Positions 16,900-27,214 of a DNA stretch of 64,000 bases are shown here, piece by piece. The DNA lies in contig NZ_PYOM01000010.1 in assembly GCF_003026365.1 (NCBI RefSeq), positions 124,001 to 188,000 on the forward strand. Reading direction: 5' to 3'. The stretch comes from Photobacterium angustum (GTDB taxonomy: Bacteria > Pseudomonadota > Gammaproteobacteria > Enterobacterales > Vibrionaceae). Under the pieces are notes generated by a model that did not search any database, was not told the origin of the DNA, and saw only the letters and a list, made by a program, of their open reading frames with translations. The position numbers and the translations under genes were made by a program. Position 1 is the first letter of the stretch; each line of letters begins with the position of its first letter.

Positions 16900-17343
16900 T
16901 CAGTCTATTCGGGTAATAAAGGTTTGCTCGTCATCAACAAAAGCTACGAAGCCACCATGATAGATGAACACTCGACCACGTCCTTCAACTAGGCAGGCAA
17001 GTTGTGGGTTCAAACCTTCTTCGTTATCTTTGCTTTGAAACGTACCTGTATCGGTGATAACACCGTTGAGTGAAGGCAAATATCCATAAGTACGCTTGGC
17101 TTGATCAATCAGGCTCAATTCGCTGGTGGTAGAAAAGCAATTAGGTATCTTACCGGCTTCTTCGATAAACATGGTTTTGAATTCTTCAAAAGCTGTAATC
17201 ACCAGCCAGTCGATGTCGTTAACGTGATGGATAAACATAGAGTTTCTCGGTAATTCTGATGTGCAGATTCTATCATTATCAGTGGCAGAGTGTAGTAGAG
17301 ATTTCGTTGCTAAAGGCGCTAATTCTGTACCATTTACAGGCAT
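16900..17343 (-). CDS. Hypothetical protein, up to 147 aa
   Basis: Not recognised. Soluble, with a C-terminal half (VEGRGRVFIYHGGFVAFVDD) that looks like a small beta-sheet domain. The start is unsure: the ATG at 17,343 has no good ribosome site, while an internal ATG at 17,238 (MFIHHVNDIDWLVITAFEEF) gives a compact 112-aa protein whose first residues look like a natural start. No membrane segment. Neighbours give no clue. Confidence 0.55.
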   Translation of the reverse strand: MPVNGTELAPLATKSLLHSATDNDRICTSELPRNSMFIHHVNDIDWLVITAFEEFKTMFIEEAGKIPNCFSTTSELSLIDQAKRTYGYLPSLNGVITDTGTFQSKDNEEGLNPQLACLVEGRGRVFIYHGGFVAFVDDEQTFITRID

Positions 17344-17570
17344 TCACCAAGTCCAGTAGAAATACTTTTTATCTAACAAAAAGCCAGCATGTTTGCTAAT
17401 TCATCTTTGTCCAATCGTGATTTATACGTCTCATCTAAAGCCTAAAACCATACTAATCTTATGGTAGAAAAATATATTACGGTGGGTATATTGCTTGAAA
17501 ACGGGTTACTGATATAAAAAATTGATAATTACAAGATGGGTAGTAGCTTCCACTTGTAAAGTGAGATGAT

Positions 17571-18008
17571 ATGAAAGATATAAAAGGTGTTTTTCGAAAC
17601 CTTGAAAGCATGCTAAGAAAAGCGAGTTGGTTCGATGACGACTGGGAGATATACAACCGCGGCAACTATCTCCAACTCTACAAGGAAAATTGGTTTAATC
17701 ATCGACAAGGTGGCGTCCACTTTGAGACCTATATTGAAGCGCCTCAAATCAAGCAAAAGGCGTTTCTCGTATGCATGCATGCAGAAGAAGATTGTCCTGA
17801 GCAATCTGAATTCATTCGTCGATTTAAACAGCTTGAACGCGAACGAATTAATAGCTGGAAGGGTTATAAAATTTCCGAGTCTAGCTATGGCGTGTGTCAG
17901 CGCACCCTGCAATTGAACTTTAAAAATCTCGAACAGCGCATTTATGAAGAGTTTAATAGACTCAGAGCATTGGAATCGAGTATCGATAAAGTATTGCTTG
18001 ATCTCTAA
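17571..18008 (+). CDS. Hypothetical protein, 145 aa
   Basis: Not recognised by family. It has an alpha+beta pattern with conserved-looking aromatic patches (KASWFDDDWEIYNRGNYLQL, KENWFNHRQGGVHFETYI) followed by a helical C-terminus. It reads like a bacterial YjbR- or DUF-type domain. The gene stands 36 bp before the DUF1289 gene, so the two may be co-transcribed. Confidence 0.6.
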   Translation: MKDIKGVFRNLESMLRKASWFDDDWEIYNRGNYLQLYKENWFNHRQGGVHFETYIEAPQIKQKAFLVCMHAEEDCPEQSEFIRRFKQLERERINSWKGYKISESSYGVCQRTLQLNFKNLEQRIYEEFNRLRALESSIDKVLLDL

Positions 18009-18044
18009 CACGCTCAACTCAGCAACAAGCTGAAGGAATAGATT

Positions 18045-18221
18045 ATGAAGAAACGCAAGAGTCCGTGTATCGATTTGTGTGATTTCTCTAGCCAAAAAGG
18101 TTGGTGCCAAGGATGCGGCAGAACTCGGCAAGAGTGCAGCCAGTGGAACTCGATGAAGCCTTATGCTGTTAATGCGCTACAAAAAGAGCTGCGCAAGAGG
18201 CTCTCCCAAATGAAGAATTAA
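18045..18221 (+). CDS. DUF1289-family small Cys-rich protein, 58 aa
   Basis: ATG at 18,045, with GAAGGA nine bases upstream. MKKRKSPCIDLCDFSSQKGW and CQGCGRTRQECSQW show the DUF1289 pattern SPC-x3-C-x9-C-x2-CGRT-x3-C-x2-W. The spaced cysteines suggest bound zinc or iron, but no function is established. It is too short for a 60-codon cut-off. It follows the 145-aa gene closely. Confidence 0.8.
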   Translation: MKKRKSPCIDLCDFSSQKGWCQGCGRTRQECSQWNSMKPYAVNALQKELRKRLSQMKN

Positions 18222-18338
18222 GAGCTCAGAGGTTTACTTGATTGGGTAGTTTTCTAACACCTAATATATTAACTTGATTTTAGAATATTAATATTTTCTG
18301 AGTTGATCTAAATAGGGCAAATTTTACTAGGAGTAAAG

Positions 18339-19253
<915 letters not shown>

Positions 19254-19580
19254 ATAATCAACTCTGATGATTAGCAATACTGAACAAATGTAACGGCTTT
19301 TTATAGCAATTAAGCCTTACAAATACCATCATTCAGTTATTCACGTTTTTTGTCAGTTATTGGCAGAGTTACTATTGAGCAAGTGCTGAAAAGACTGCAA
19401 CCCTACGGAAGTGGATTGCAAACGTTGATCTAAGTGTCGGACCAAGCGTGGTAACTTTTGTATCGTTTATAAGCGTACAAAGTAACATTCTCTAGTTATT
19501 TAGTTTAATAAAAGCCTTCATAGTCGCTGTATTGTATCGTTTTTTTTGACTTTGATTACTACTCATGTGAGCTCTGCTTC
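19254..19580. other. Intergenic stretch without recognised features
   Basis: A 327-bp gap between the convergent ABM-like gene and the LysR gene. I see no clear terminator stem, small gene or repeat of the cassette family. Confidence 0.5.
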
Positions 19581-20459
19581 TTATTGGTAATTCAAATAAT
19601 GAATACATAGATCATGAAACGCTTTGGCTTGAGGGGAAATAGTTCTGTCCGTCAGAGTAAAAATACCTACTTGTCTCTCTAACGGTGGATCGATCAGCGG
19701 AATCCAAACCAAGCGTGTCTCGTTGGTTGGGAATGCCAACTTAGGCAGTGTAGTGACACCAATACCGAGTTCCAGAACAGAAAACAAAGAAGTGATGTTC
19801 TCAACGGAATATAAAGCTAGTTCGCTGAGCGTACGTGCAGGCGTCGGATCGAGTAGGGTACAGGTTCCGTTTCGAATAAATGGCTGTTCTAACAAGGTCT
19901 GCCATTTAATTCCTTCTGTTTGTTGAGCAATAGGGTTATCTCTTAAACACACCACGCCAATGGGATCAGATATTAAGGGGGTAAATTCGATGCCACCTTC
20001 ATCCAAATGGTAGGGGTTACCAAGCGCTAGGTCGACCTCTCCTGATAACAAGCGGGCTTCGACCCCTGCTGCATTATCATCAATTAAACTGACCTCTACG
20101 TTAGGATATTGTTCACAAAATGCACCTAAAACGCTCGGAATGAGTTTTGCTGCAACAGAGGGGACACTGGCAATTCGTACTCGACCTTGCTGCCCAGCGG
20201 CGGCTGCTTTTAAGTCGTTATTCAACCCGTTATAGATATTGAGAAACTGCATGATCTTGGGCAAACAGATCTCACCGAAGGGCGTGAGTTTGGATTTATT
20301 CCCTACTTCAAACAAGGTTTGACCGAGATTTTTTTCTAGTTCTTTAATCGACGTTGACAGCGCAGCTTGAGAGCGGTTTGCCCTATGTGAGGCCGCTCTA
20401 AAACCGCCTTCCTCGACCACCATCACAAAATGCTTTAATTGTTGAAGCTTGATACTCAT
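19581..20459 (-). CDS. LysR-family transcriptional regulator
   Basis: 292 aa. N-terminal winged helix (MSIKLQQLKHFVMVVEEGGF, ASHRANRSQAALSTSIKELE) and a C-terminal periplasmic-binding-like effector domain (VRIASVPSVAAKLIPSVLG, VDLALGNPYHLDEGG). It is divergent from the RidA / dehydrogenase / dipeptidase / BCCT genes and separated from them by 155 bp, the usual arrangement for a LysR activator of its neighbour operon. The inducer is probably the transported compound or a breakdown product. Confidence 0.92.
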   Translation of the reverse strand: MSIKLQQLKHFVMVVEEGGFRAASHRANRSQAALSTSIKELEKNLGQTLFEVGNKSKLTPFGEICLPKIMQFLNIYNGLNNDLKAAAAGQQGRVRIASVPSVAAKLIPSVLGAFCEQYPNVEVSLIDDNAAGVEARLLSGEVDLALGNPYHLDEGGIEFTPLISDPIGVVCLRDNPIAQQTEGIKWQTLLEQPFIRNGTCTLLDPTPARTLSELALYSVENITSLFSVLELGIGVTTLPKLAFPTNETRLVWIPLIDPPLERQVGIFTLTDRTISPQAKAFHDLCIHYLNYQ

Positions 20460-20614
20460 CTTGAAACCCCTGCAATCCCTTTATTTATAGGATCTGTCAT
20501 AAGCTGATAGGTTTTATTTATCAAATGTAAGAAATTTACCGTTAGATTTATCGCGTGTCAATGTGCATTATTTAACTATGTTGAAACAAGGTTGTAACAA
20601 AGATTGAAGGGCAC
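20460..20614. promoter_or_regulatory. Divergent LysR/RidA promoter region
   Basis: A 155-bp AT-rich gap between divergent genes. The dyad CTGTCATAAGCTGATAG at 20,493-20,509 is a weak candidate for a LysR T-N11-A box. No other element is clear. Confidence 0.4.
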
Positions 20615-21013
20615 GTGAATACATCTACGAAAAAATACCCAGTTGAAACGGCATTATTTGCTTCTAAAGCACCACTGGAATGGGCCATCCTTAACAATGG
20701 CACGTTATACACGGCGCAAATCCCAATCGATAATACTGGTGCGGTAGTTGCAGGCGGTATTGAAGCGCAAACACACCAAACTTTTAACAATCTCATTCAC
20801 ACCCTTGAGTGCGCGGGCGAGTCGCTTGATTCTGTCCTACAAGTACTTATCTACGTGACGGAACGCGAGTACCTTAAAACGGTAAACCAAGTGTATGCGG
20901 AATACTTTGAAGCGCCTTATCCAAACCGCGCAGCCATGGTTGTCGCAGGTCTGGCCCGTGAAGAAATGTTAGTGGAATTTGTAGTTTATGCCTCAGTAAA
21001 CAAGCCAGAGTAA
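20615..21013 (+). CDS. RidA family (enamine/imine deaminase) protein
   Basis: 132 aa, GTG start with GAAGGG upstream. It has the YjgF/RidA features ILNNGTLYTAQIPIDNTGAV, EAQTHQTFNNLIHTLECAG and the C-terminal PNRAAMVVAGLAREEMLVEF with the carboxylate-binding Arg. RidA proteins hydrolyse reactive enamines and imines released by amine-metabolising enzymes. Its place at the head of a catabolic operon suggests that an imine or enamine arises in this pathway. Confidence 0.9.
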   Translation: MNTSTKKYPVETALFASKAPLEWAILNNGTLYTAQIPIDNTGAVVAGGIEAQTHQTFNNLIHTLECAGESLDSVLQVLIYVTEREYLKTVNQVYAEYFEAPYPNRAAMVVAGLAREEMLVEFVVYASVNKPE

Positions 21014-21105
21014 AGAACAAAAAAACACAGCCAGTTTGGCTTATTAAGTGAGATGAATGAGCTGGTGGAAGACCACTAGACGTCAGGAAGAACAAGGACA
21101 GAGCA

Positions 21106-22566
21106 ATGACTTTTATCAATAATGTTCAATCAGAAAAATCCCTCTACATTGCCGGTGAATGGCAATCTGGCATCAACACGATTGCGAATATTAACCCTTC
21201 AGACATCAGTGAAAATTTAGGTAACTTTGCTCAGGCGAGTGAAGCGCAAGTTGAACAAGCGATTCAGGCCGCGAAAGTTGCGCAGCCTGAATGGGAAAAA
21301 ACACCGATTGAACGAAAACAAGCAGTACTACAAGCGATTGGTGATGAGCTGATTGCTCGTTGTGACGAGCTTGGTACATTGCTTTCACGCGAAGAAGGCA
21401 AACCATTTGCAGAAGGTCGAGGCGAAATCTACCGTGCTGGACAATTCTTCCAATACTTTGCGGCTGAAGTGCTTCGTCAAATTGGCGATAACGCAGCTTC
21501 TGTCCGTCCAGGTGTTTCCGTTGAGGTGACTCGTGAAGCTGTCGGCGTTATCGCCATCATTTCCCCTTGGAACTTCCCAACAGCGACTGCCGCTTGGAAA
21601 ATCGCACCAGCTCTTGCGTTTGGTAACAGTGTAGTCTGGAAGCCGGCGAACTTAACACCAGCAAGTGCGGTTGCACTGACTGAGATTATCCATCGACAAG
21701 GCTTACCAGCAGGTACATTCAACCTGGTGTTAGGCAGTGGTACGCAAGTAGGTAACACCCTAATCCATTCGAAAGATGTCAACGGAGTGAGCTTTACAGG
21801 TTCTGTTGATACGGGGCGTAAAGTCGCGGCGGCAACAGCGCCAAACTTTGTCCGCTGCCAACTTGAGATGGGAAGCAAAAATGCACTCGTAGTTGCCGAT
21901 GATGCTGATATTCACATCGCAGTTGAAGCGACTATTGCAGGCTCTTTCTCTGGTGCAGGTCAAAAGTGTACGGCTTCATCCCGTTTAGTTGTAATGGATG
22001 GAATTCATGATGCGTACGTTGAAGCACTGATTAAGAGAATGAGCGAACTAAAAGTCGGCCATGCATTAGAAGAAGGTATCTTCATGGGACCTGTGGTGGA
22101 TGGTAACCAATTGGAAGCTAACTTTGTGTGGATAGATAAGGCATGCAAAAGTGGTGCGGAATTGGCATTTGGTGGCGAGCGATTAAACCTCAAAAATGAA
22201 GGCTTTTATATGTCGCCAACCCTGTTCCTCAACACGCAAAATAGCTGGGAAGTGAACCAAGAAGAAGTATTCGCACCTATGGCAAGTGTAATTCGCGTGT
22301 CGGATCTCGATGAAGCTATTGCCGTGGCGAACGATACTCGCTTTGGTTTGACGGGCGGCATTATCACACAAAGTCTCCGCAGCAGCGCTATTTTTAAACA
22401 ACAAGTACAAACTGGCTGTGTGATGGTCAACCTTCCAACTGCGGGGACGGATTATCACGTACCGTTTGGCGGTCGAAAAGAATCAAGTTTTGGTCCACGC
22501 GAGCAAGGTCAATACGCAAAAGAATTCTACACCGTGGTGAAAACCGCTTATCAACGCCCTTACTAA
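21106..22566 (+). CDS. NAD(P)-dependent aldehyde dehydrogenase
   Basis: 486 aa. It has all ALDH landmarks: SPWNFPTATAAWKIAPALAF, VVWKPANLTPAS (Lys), VSFTGSVDTGRKVA (NAD site), LEMGSKNALVVADDAD (general-base Glu), GAGQKCTASSRLVV (Cys nucleophile) and NQEEVFAPMASVIRV. It is of the semialdehyde / alpha-ketoglutaric-semialdehyde dehydrogenase type. It lies 92 bp after RidA and 64 bp before the dipeptidase, so it is probably co-transcribed. It would oxidise an aldehyde made from the imported substrate. Confidence 0.93.
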   Translation: MTFINNVQSEKSLYIAGEWQSGINTIANINPSDISENLGNFAQASEAQVEQAIQAAKVAQPEWEKTPIERKQAVLQAIGDELIARCDELGTLLSREEGKPFAEGRGEIYRAGQFFQYFAAEVLRQIGDNAASVRPGVSVEVTREAVGVIAIISPWNFPTATAAWKIAPALAFGNSVVWKPANLTPASAVALTEIIHRQGLPAGTFNLVLGSGTQVGNTLIHSKDVNGVSFTGSVDTGRKVAAATAPNFVRCQLEMGSKNALVVADDADIHIAVEATIAGSFSGAGQKCTASSRLVVMDGIHDAYVEALIKRMSELKVGHALEEGIFMGPVVDGNQLEANFVWIDKACKSGAELAFGGERLNLKNEGFYMSPTLFLNTQNSWEVNQEEVFAPMASVIRVSDLDEAIAVANDTRFGLTGGIITQSLRSSAIFKQQVQTGCVMVNLPTAGTDYHVPFGGRKESSFGPREQGQYAKEFYTVVKTAYQRPY

Positions 22567-22630
22567 GTGACATAGCGCAGCCAAGTATGCGCTTCCACCT
22601 TAAAGACAAACTAATGTTTAAGGAGTGGTT

Positions 22631-23620
22631 ATGTATCAACAACGGATTGTGATTGATGGATTGCAGTATTGCAATTGGGATAGAGAATACTTTCAGACAC
22701 TAAAAGCCAGTGGTATCACCGCCGTGCATGCAACGATCGTTTATCACGAAAATGCACGAGAAACGTTAACTCGCTTTGCTGAATGGAACCTTCGCTTCGA
22801 GCAACACGCAGACCTCATTATGCCAATCTATTCCATGGCCGATGTAGAGAAAGCGAAGGCAGAAGGAAAAGTAGGGATTTTCTTTGGTGCGCAAAACTGT
22901 TCTCCAATTGATGATGAAATTGGTCTGATTGAAGTGATGCGTCGTCAAGGTTTGTTGATTATGCAGCTGACCTACAACAATCAAAGTTTGTTAGCGACAG
23001 GGTGCTATGAGCAAAATGATTCCGGTGTGACTCGCTTTGGTAAGCAAGCTATCGAAGAGATGAACCGTGTCGGGATGATCATCGATATGTCACACAGTGC
23101 GGAGCGCTCGACATTGGAAGCGATTGACCTCTCTTCCCGTCCAATTTGCATTAGCCATGCAAACCCAACGTTTGCCCATGATGCTCTGCGTAATAAATCT
23201 AACGACGTTATCAAAGCACTAACGGAACGCGATGGTTTGATTGGCTTTAGTTTGTACCCTTTCCATTTGCCAAATGGTAGCCAATGTACGCTTGAAGATT
23301 TTTGTCAAATGGTCGCCAAAGCCGCCGATTTGTTTGGCGTGGAGCATCTGGGTATTGGGAGTGATCTATGTCTAAATCAGCCGCAAAAAGTCCTTGAGTG
23401 GATGCGTAATGGTCGTTGGTCAAAAACGATGGATTATGGTGAAGGTTCGGCAAGTAATTCTGGTTGGCCCGATGCACTGCCTTGGTTTTGCGGTAGTAAG
23501 GGGATGGAGAATATCTATAACGGACTGATGCGTAATGGATTCAGTGAATCTGAGGCAGGAAAAATACTGGGTGAGAACTGGTTTAACTTCTTGGAAAAAG
23601 GTCTAGAGGCCAAGCTATAG
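22631..23620 (+). CDS. M19-family (renal/membrane) dipeptidase
   Basis: 329 aa from the ATG at 22,631, with AGGAG at 22,621. The reading starts MYQQRIVIDGLQYCNWDREY. Zinc-site features are seen: the second-strand His at VHATIVYHEN is unusual, MIIDMSHSAERSTLEAI and PICISHANP match the family, and HLGIGSDLCLN gives the metal Asp. The canonical first HxD is replaced by DGLQYCNW, so peptidase activity is uncertain. Related M19 proteins occur in glycine-betaine and other amine catabolic clusters. Confidence 0.85.
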   Translation: MYQQRIVIDGLQYCNWDREYFQTLKASGITAVHATIVYHENARETLTRFAEWNLRFEQHADLIMPIYSMADVEKAKAEGKVGIFFGAQNCSPIDDEIGLIEVMRRQGLLIMQLTYNNQSLLATGCYEQNDSGVTRFGKQAIEEMNRVGMIIDMSHSAERSTLEAIDLSSRPICISHANPTFAHDALRNKSNDVIKALTERDGLIGFSLYPFHLPNGSQCTLEDFCQMVAKAADLFGVEHLGIGSDLCLNQPQKVLEWMRNGRWSKTMDYGEGSASNSGWPDALPWFCGSKGMENIYNGLMRNGFSESEAGKILGENWFNFLEKGLEAKL

Positions 23621-23729
23621 GTTGTAACCGTATCAAAGAATTACCCGCCACCAATACAATAATAAAGCGGGCGTAAAGTCACTTTGTGTCGCCGTTAAGG
23701 CAGCTGCAATAAACTTCTGGAGTCAGAGC

Positions 23730-25334
23730 ATGTCCAATATAACCAATAGCACGAAAGCTTCTTCGCTGAGCGTGTCACCAAAGAAACCACAAGCTAAACG
23801 CAACGGCATTTCAGCAAAAGAAAACCCAATGGATAAGTTGGGGTTGAGCAATCCAGCACTTTGGTACAGTGGCGGCTTTATAGCACTTTTTGTAGCAATT
23901 GCACTTTATGATGGTGAGTTGTTATCCATGTTGGTGAACACAGGATTTGCGTGGTCAGTAAAAATCTTGGGGCCATATTGGCAGTTATTACTTCTTCTAA
24001 CTTTTCTTATTGGTCTTGGTTTGGCTGCTGGGCGAACAGGCAAGGTGATTTTAGGTGGCACGACTAAACCTGAGTTGGACGGTTTTCGTTGGGTGGCGAT
24101 TATTTTCTGTACTTTACTCGCCGGTGGTGGTGTGTTTTGGGCGGCAGCTGAGCCAATCGCTCATTACGTCAGTCCTCCGCCTTTGTATGGTGTACAAGAT
24201 AATCCTCAGCAGGGAGCAGTAAACGCACTATCACAATCTTTTATGCACTGGGGTTTTCTCGCTTGGTCCATTGTTGGTAGCTTAACTTCTATCGTGGTTA
24301 TGCACTTACATTACGACAAAGGTTTGCCACTCAAGCCACGAATTCTACTATATCCAGTGCTGGGCGAGCGTGCATTGAAAGGCCAAATAGGTGCTTTGAT
24401 TGACGCGTGCTGCATCATTGCAGTTGCAGCAGGTACTATTGGCCCAATTGGCTTCTTAGGACTACAGGTTAGTTATGCGTTAAATGCATTGTTTGATATT
24501 CCTGATGGTTTCACAACACAGCTAATCATTACTCTCTTTGCTATCGTGCTTTATACCGTTTCTGCGCTGAGCGGTCTGAACCGCGGTATGCAAATGTTGA
24601 GTCGTTACAACGTTATCTTAGCGGTTGCTCTAATGGCTTACATCCTACTGTTTGGCCCAACAGGCTTTATTTTCAACGTTTACATCCAAGGTGTGGGCAC
24701 CATGCTGGATAACTTTATCCCTATGGCGACTTACCGCGGTGATGAAGGTTGGTTGAGCTGGTGGACGGTATTCTTCTGGGGCTGGTTCCTCGGCTATGGC
24801 CCAATGATGGCAATTTTTATTGCTCGCATTTCGCGTGGACGGACTATTCGCCAAATAATTACAACCATTAGCATCGTTGCACCACTGACTACATGCTTCT
24901 GGTTCACGATTGTTGGAGGTTCAGGTCTGGCGTTTGAAATCGCGAACCCTGGTAGCGTGAGTTCGGCATTTGAAGGCTTTAACTTACCTGGGGCTTTACT
25001 TGCTGTAACGCAACAACTGCCGATGCCGATGTTAATTTCTATTTTATTCCTTGTGTTAACGACTATTTTCATCGTGACCACAGGAGACTCGATGACTTAC
25101 ACCATCAGTGTCGTGATAAGTGGTGAAACAGAACCCAATGCCTTCATTCGTGCATTCTGGGGGGTAGCGATGGGTGTAACCGCGCTGATTCTGATTTCTC
25201 TAGGCTCGGGGGGCATTTCGGCCTTGCAATCTTTCATTGTGATCACTGCCGTGCCTGTCTCCTTAATCTTACTGCCGTCACTTTGGAATGCACCGCAGAT
25301 CGCCATCAATATGGCAAAGGAACAGGGGTTATAA
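23730..25334 (+). CDS. BCCT-family (betaine/carnitine/choline) transporter
   Basis: 534 aa, 12 predicted membrane helices after a 50-residue polar N-terminus. The BCCT box is present: FFWGWFLGYGPMMAIFIARI SRGRTIR (residues about 350-375), with the tryptophan-rich substrate site. BCCT carriers import quaternary ammonium compounds and related zwitterions with Na+ or H+. Together with RidA, ALDH and the dipeptidase it suggests use of such a compound as nutrient. The C-terminus is short, unlike osmosensing BetP, fitting a catabolic carrier. Confidence 0.92.
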   Translation: MSNITNSTKASSLSVSPKKPQAKRNGISAKENPMDKLGLSNPALWYSGGFIALFVAIALYDGELLSMLVNTGFAWSVKILGPYWQLLLLLTFLIGLGLAAGRTGKVILGGTTKPELDGFRWVAIIFCTLLAGGGVFWAAAEPIAHYVSPPPLYGVQDNPQQGAVNALSQSFMHWGFLAWSIVGSLTSIVVMHLHYDKGLPLKPRILLYPVLGERALKGQIGALIDACCIIAVAAGTIGPIGFLGLQVSYALNALFDIPDGFTTQLIITLFAIVLYTVSALSGLNRGMQMLSRYNVILAVALMAYILLFGPTGFIFNVYIQGVGTMLDNFIPMATYRGDEGWLSWWTVFFWGWFLGYGPMMAIFIARISRGRTIRQIITTISIVAPLTTCFWFTIVGGSGLAFEIANPGSVSSAFEGFNLPGALLAVTQQLPMPMLISILFLVLTTIFIVTTGDSMTYTISVVISGETEPNAFIRAFWGVAMGVTALILISLGSGGISALQSFIVITAVPVSLILLPSLWNAPQIAINMAKEQGL

Positions 25335-25477
25335 GTCGCTAGAAAGCGATAACCAGTGATTTAGAAACAGTACTTAAAAAATGTTTTAAAAAAAACAATA
25401 ACGTGGAGCTTGTGCGGGTTAATCCTGCTGACCCGTAAAAGTCTATATTCTTACAATAAAAATAGGTGGTGAGCGAA

Positions 25478-27214
25478 ATGGATGCACATCGTACTACTTA
25501 CACTGAAACAACGCTTCGCAACGCTGCTATTGTGATGGCGCCAGATAGGTTAGGGGCTATGCATCAAAACCGAATCAGCTTTGTGAGAAGTTTGATTCGA
25601 AAGATGGCAAACCAAGAATGGCAAGTCAGTAAACATGAATGGCAATTATGCCCACGTGGCTTTGGTTATGTTATTTATAAAATCGAAACGCCTGAACATG
25701 TGTATCACTTAGTTGTCTTTTGCGATGAGATTGCCGATGAAGATCGTAATGATCGCGTTATAGCCGAGAAATGGGACGTTACTTTTGCTTTTGTAAAAGG
25801 GGATGTCCATGTTGAGCTTTTAGAGCGGCTGAGAGCCAATGTGCCATTACAAGAAGCAGGACGTAATCCTAACAACGTACTTGTTCTTGCTCGTGCTAAC
25901 AAAAGCACTCGTGTGTTTGAGCACCTAGTTACTGAATTGGCAAAAGGTGAGCAGCCAGATCCTAATGTACTTGCAGAGGTTGGCTACATACTGAGAACGA
26001 CAGCCGTATACGGAAACGGTAAGTTTGGTATCGCAGATTTTAAGCTGTTAGAGAACAATCCCGATTTTAACCAATCCTTTAGTGCGCAAATGTGTGCGGT
26101 GTACATACTTAGAGGGTTCAGCCTCGATTGGGTACATTATCTAGCTCAACAAAAAGGTGGAGATAAAGCTATTGCTCTGCACAAAGGGCTACAACGTTAT
26201 CTTGGTATAGGGAATGCAACAGGATTAGGGATGGCGCCTTATCTTATCAATCACCCTTGTATCGTTGACCAATGGATGACGTCCCGTGAACGTGCTATTG
26301 CTCAAGTATTGGCGATGCCTTGTGAGATCCGACAAGAAGCACCACTGACATCATTATTGGCAAAAGCGCAGCGCCACCTAGAGCAGGTAATCACCATTAA
26401 TGAACATCAAGACCAACTGAATCACAAAGCGATAGAAGACATTCAAGCATTGCAAACAAACCTGAGCGCCTTGATGACGAAACACGTGAACTGGGCAAGC
26501 TTGATAAAACAAACAACAACGATGAGTTTGGAAGCTCAAGAAATTCTAACGTCATGTTTGATAGAGCTTTACCCTGCTTTAGTTGACGAATTTGAAAACC
26601 AAATGAACAGCGATGAATCGCTGTCCATTCCTGGTGGCAAAAGCGTTCAAGATGTTTCGCAAATACTAGAGGGTAAATACCGTTGGTCGATTGATACGGA
26701 CTATTCGTTACCAGAGAACAACTATTGGTTCTGGTATCGCTCGCAAGATAAAGAGGAACCGAGGTTAGGTGTTCGTGGCGATGAGATTGGCGAAGAACGT
26801 GAGTTGCCGCTTGATATCGGGCGACAAGTAAACCGCCTCTATCATGTACTGCGGTCGTGCCAGTCAGACACATCATTGGCAGAGTTCTTATTAGAACATC
26901 CTCAGTATCGTGCAATCACTCGTCGTGTGTGGACGCTTGGCAATAGAGAAATGGGTGATATCCAAATGAACGTACTTCGTAAGGATGCACTACCAATGCA
27001 TTTGCTGCGCTGTAAGCTAGCGATGTTTGGTGCTACAAAGTTTGACCCGAGGTCGGATCGGTGGGTGCGTGTGACCTTTTATCAAGGCGCACCACTGTTA
27101 GATGAAATCAACGATCCTGAGTATACAGATACGTGGATTTTTCCAACCATGCCTGAGCGTGAAAATATCGCGCGAAGCGACAATCAAAAAATCGATGGAG
27201 GTTTTGCATTATGA
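25478..27214 (+). CDS. Uncharacterised 578-aa protein paired with DUF3726
   Basis: Start at the ATG at 25,478 behind GGTGGTGAG; a GTG at 25,466 is possible. Large, soluble and mainly helical with no recognised motif. The first 120 residues (FGYVIYKIETPEHVYHLVVF, WDVTFAFVKGDVHVELLERL) look like an alpha/beta domain, followed by helical segments with aromatic-rich patches (PENNYWFWYRSQDKEEPRLG). Its stop overlaps the next start by 4 bp (ATGA), so the two proteins are translationally coupled and probably act together in the catabolic pathway. I do not recognise its activity. Confidence 0.7.
   Translation: MDAHRTTYTETTLRNAAIVMAPDRLGAMHQNRISFVRSLIRKMANQEWQVSKHEWQLCPRGFGYVIYKIETPEHVYHLVVFCDEIADEDRNDRVIAEKWDVTFAFVKGDVHVELLERLRANVPLQEAGRNPNNVLVLARANKSTRVFEHLVTELAKGEQPDPNVLAEVGYILRTTAVYGNGKFGIADFKLLENNPDFNQSFSAQMCAVYILRGFSLDWVHYLAQQKGGDKAIALHKGLQRYLGIGNATGLGMAPYLINHPCIVDQWMTSRERAIAQVLAMPCEIRQEAPLTSLLAKAQRHLEQVITINEHQDQLNHKAIEDIQALQTNLSALMTKHVNWASLIKQTTTMSLEAQEILTSCLIELYPALVDEFENQMNSDESLSIPGGKSVQDVSQILEGKYRWSIDTDYSLPENNYWFWYRSQDKEEPRLGVRGDEIGEERELPLDIGRQVNRLYHVLRSCQSDTSLAEFLLEHPQYRAITRRVWTLGNREMGDIQMNVLRKDALPMHLLRCKLAMFGATKFDPRSDRWVRVTFYQGAPLLDEINDPEYTDTWIFPTMPERENIARSDNQKIDGGFAL

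Noticed and set aside
17613..18131. 172-aa minus-strand frame
   Set aside because: Antisense to the 145-aa gene and the DUF1289 gene, both of which have better starts and family patterns.
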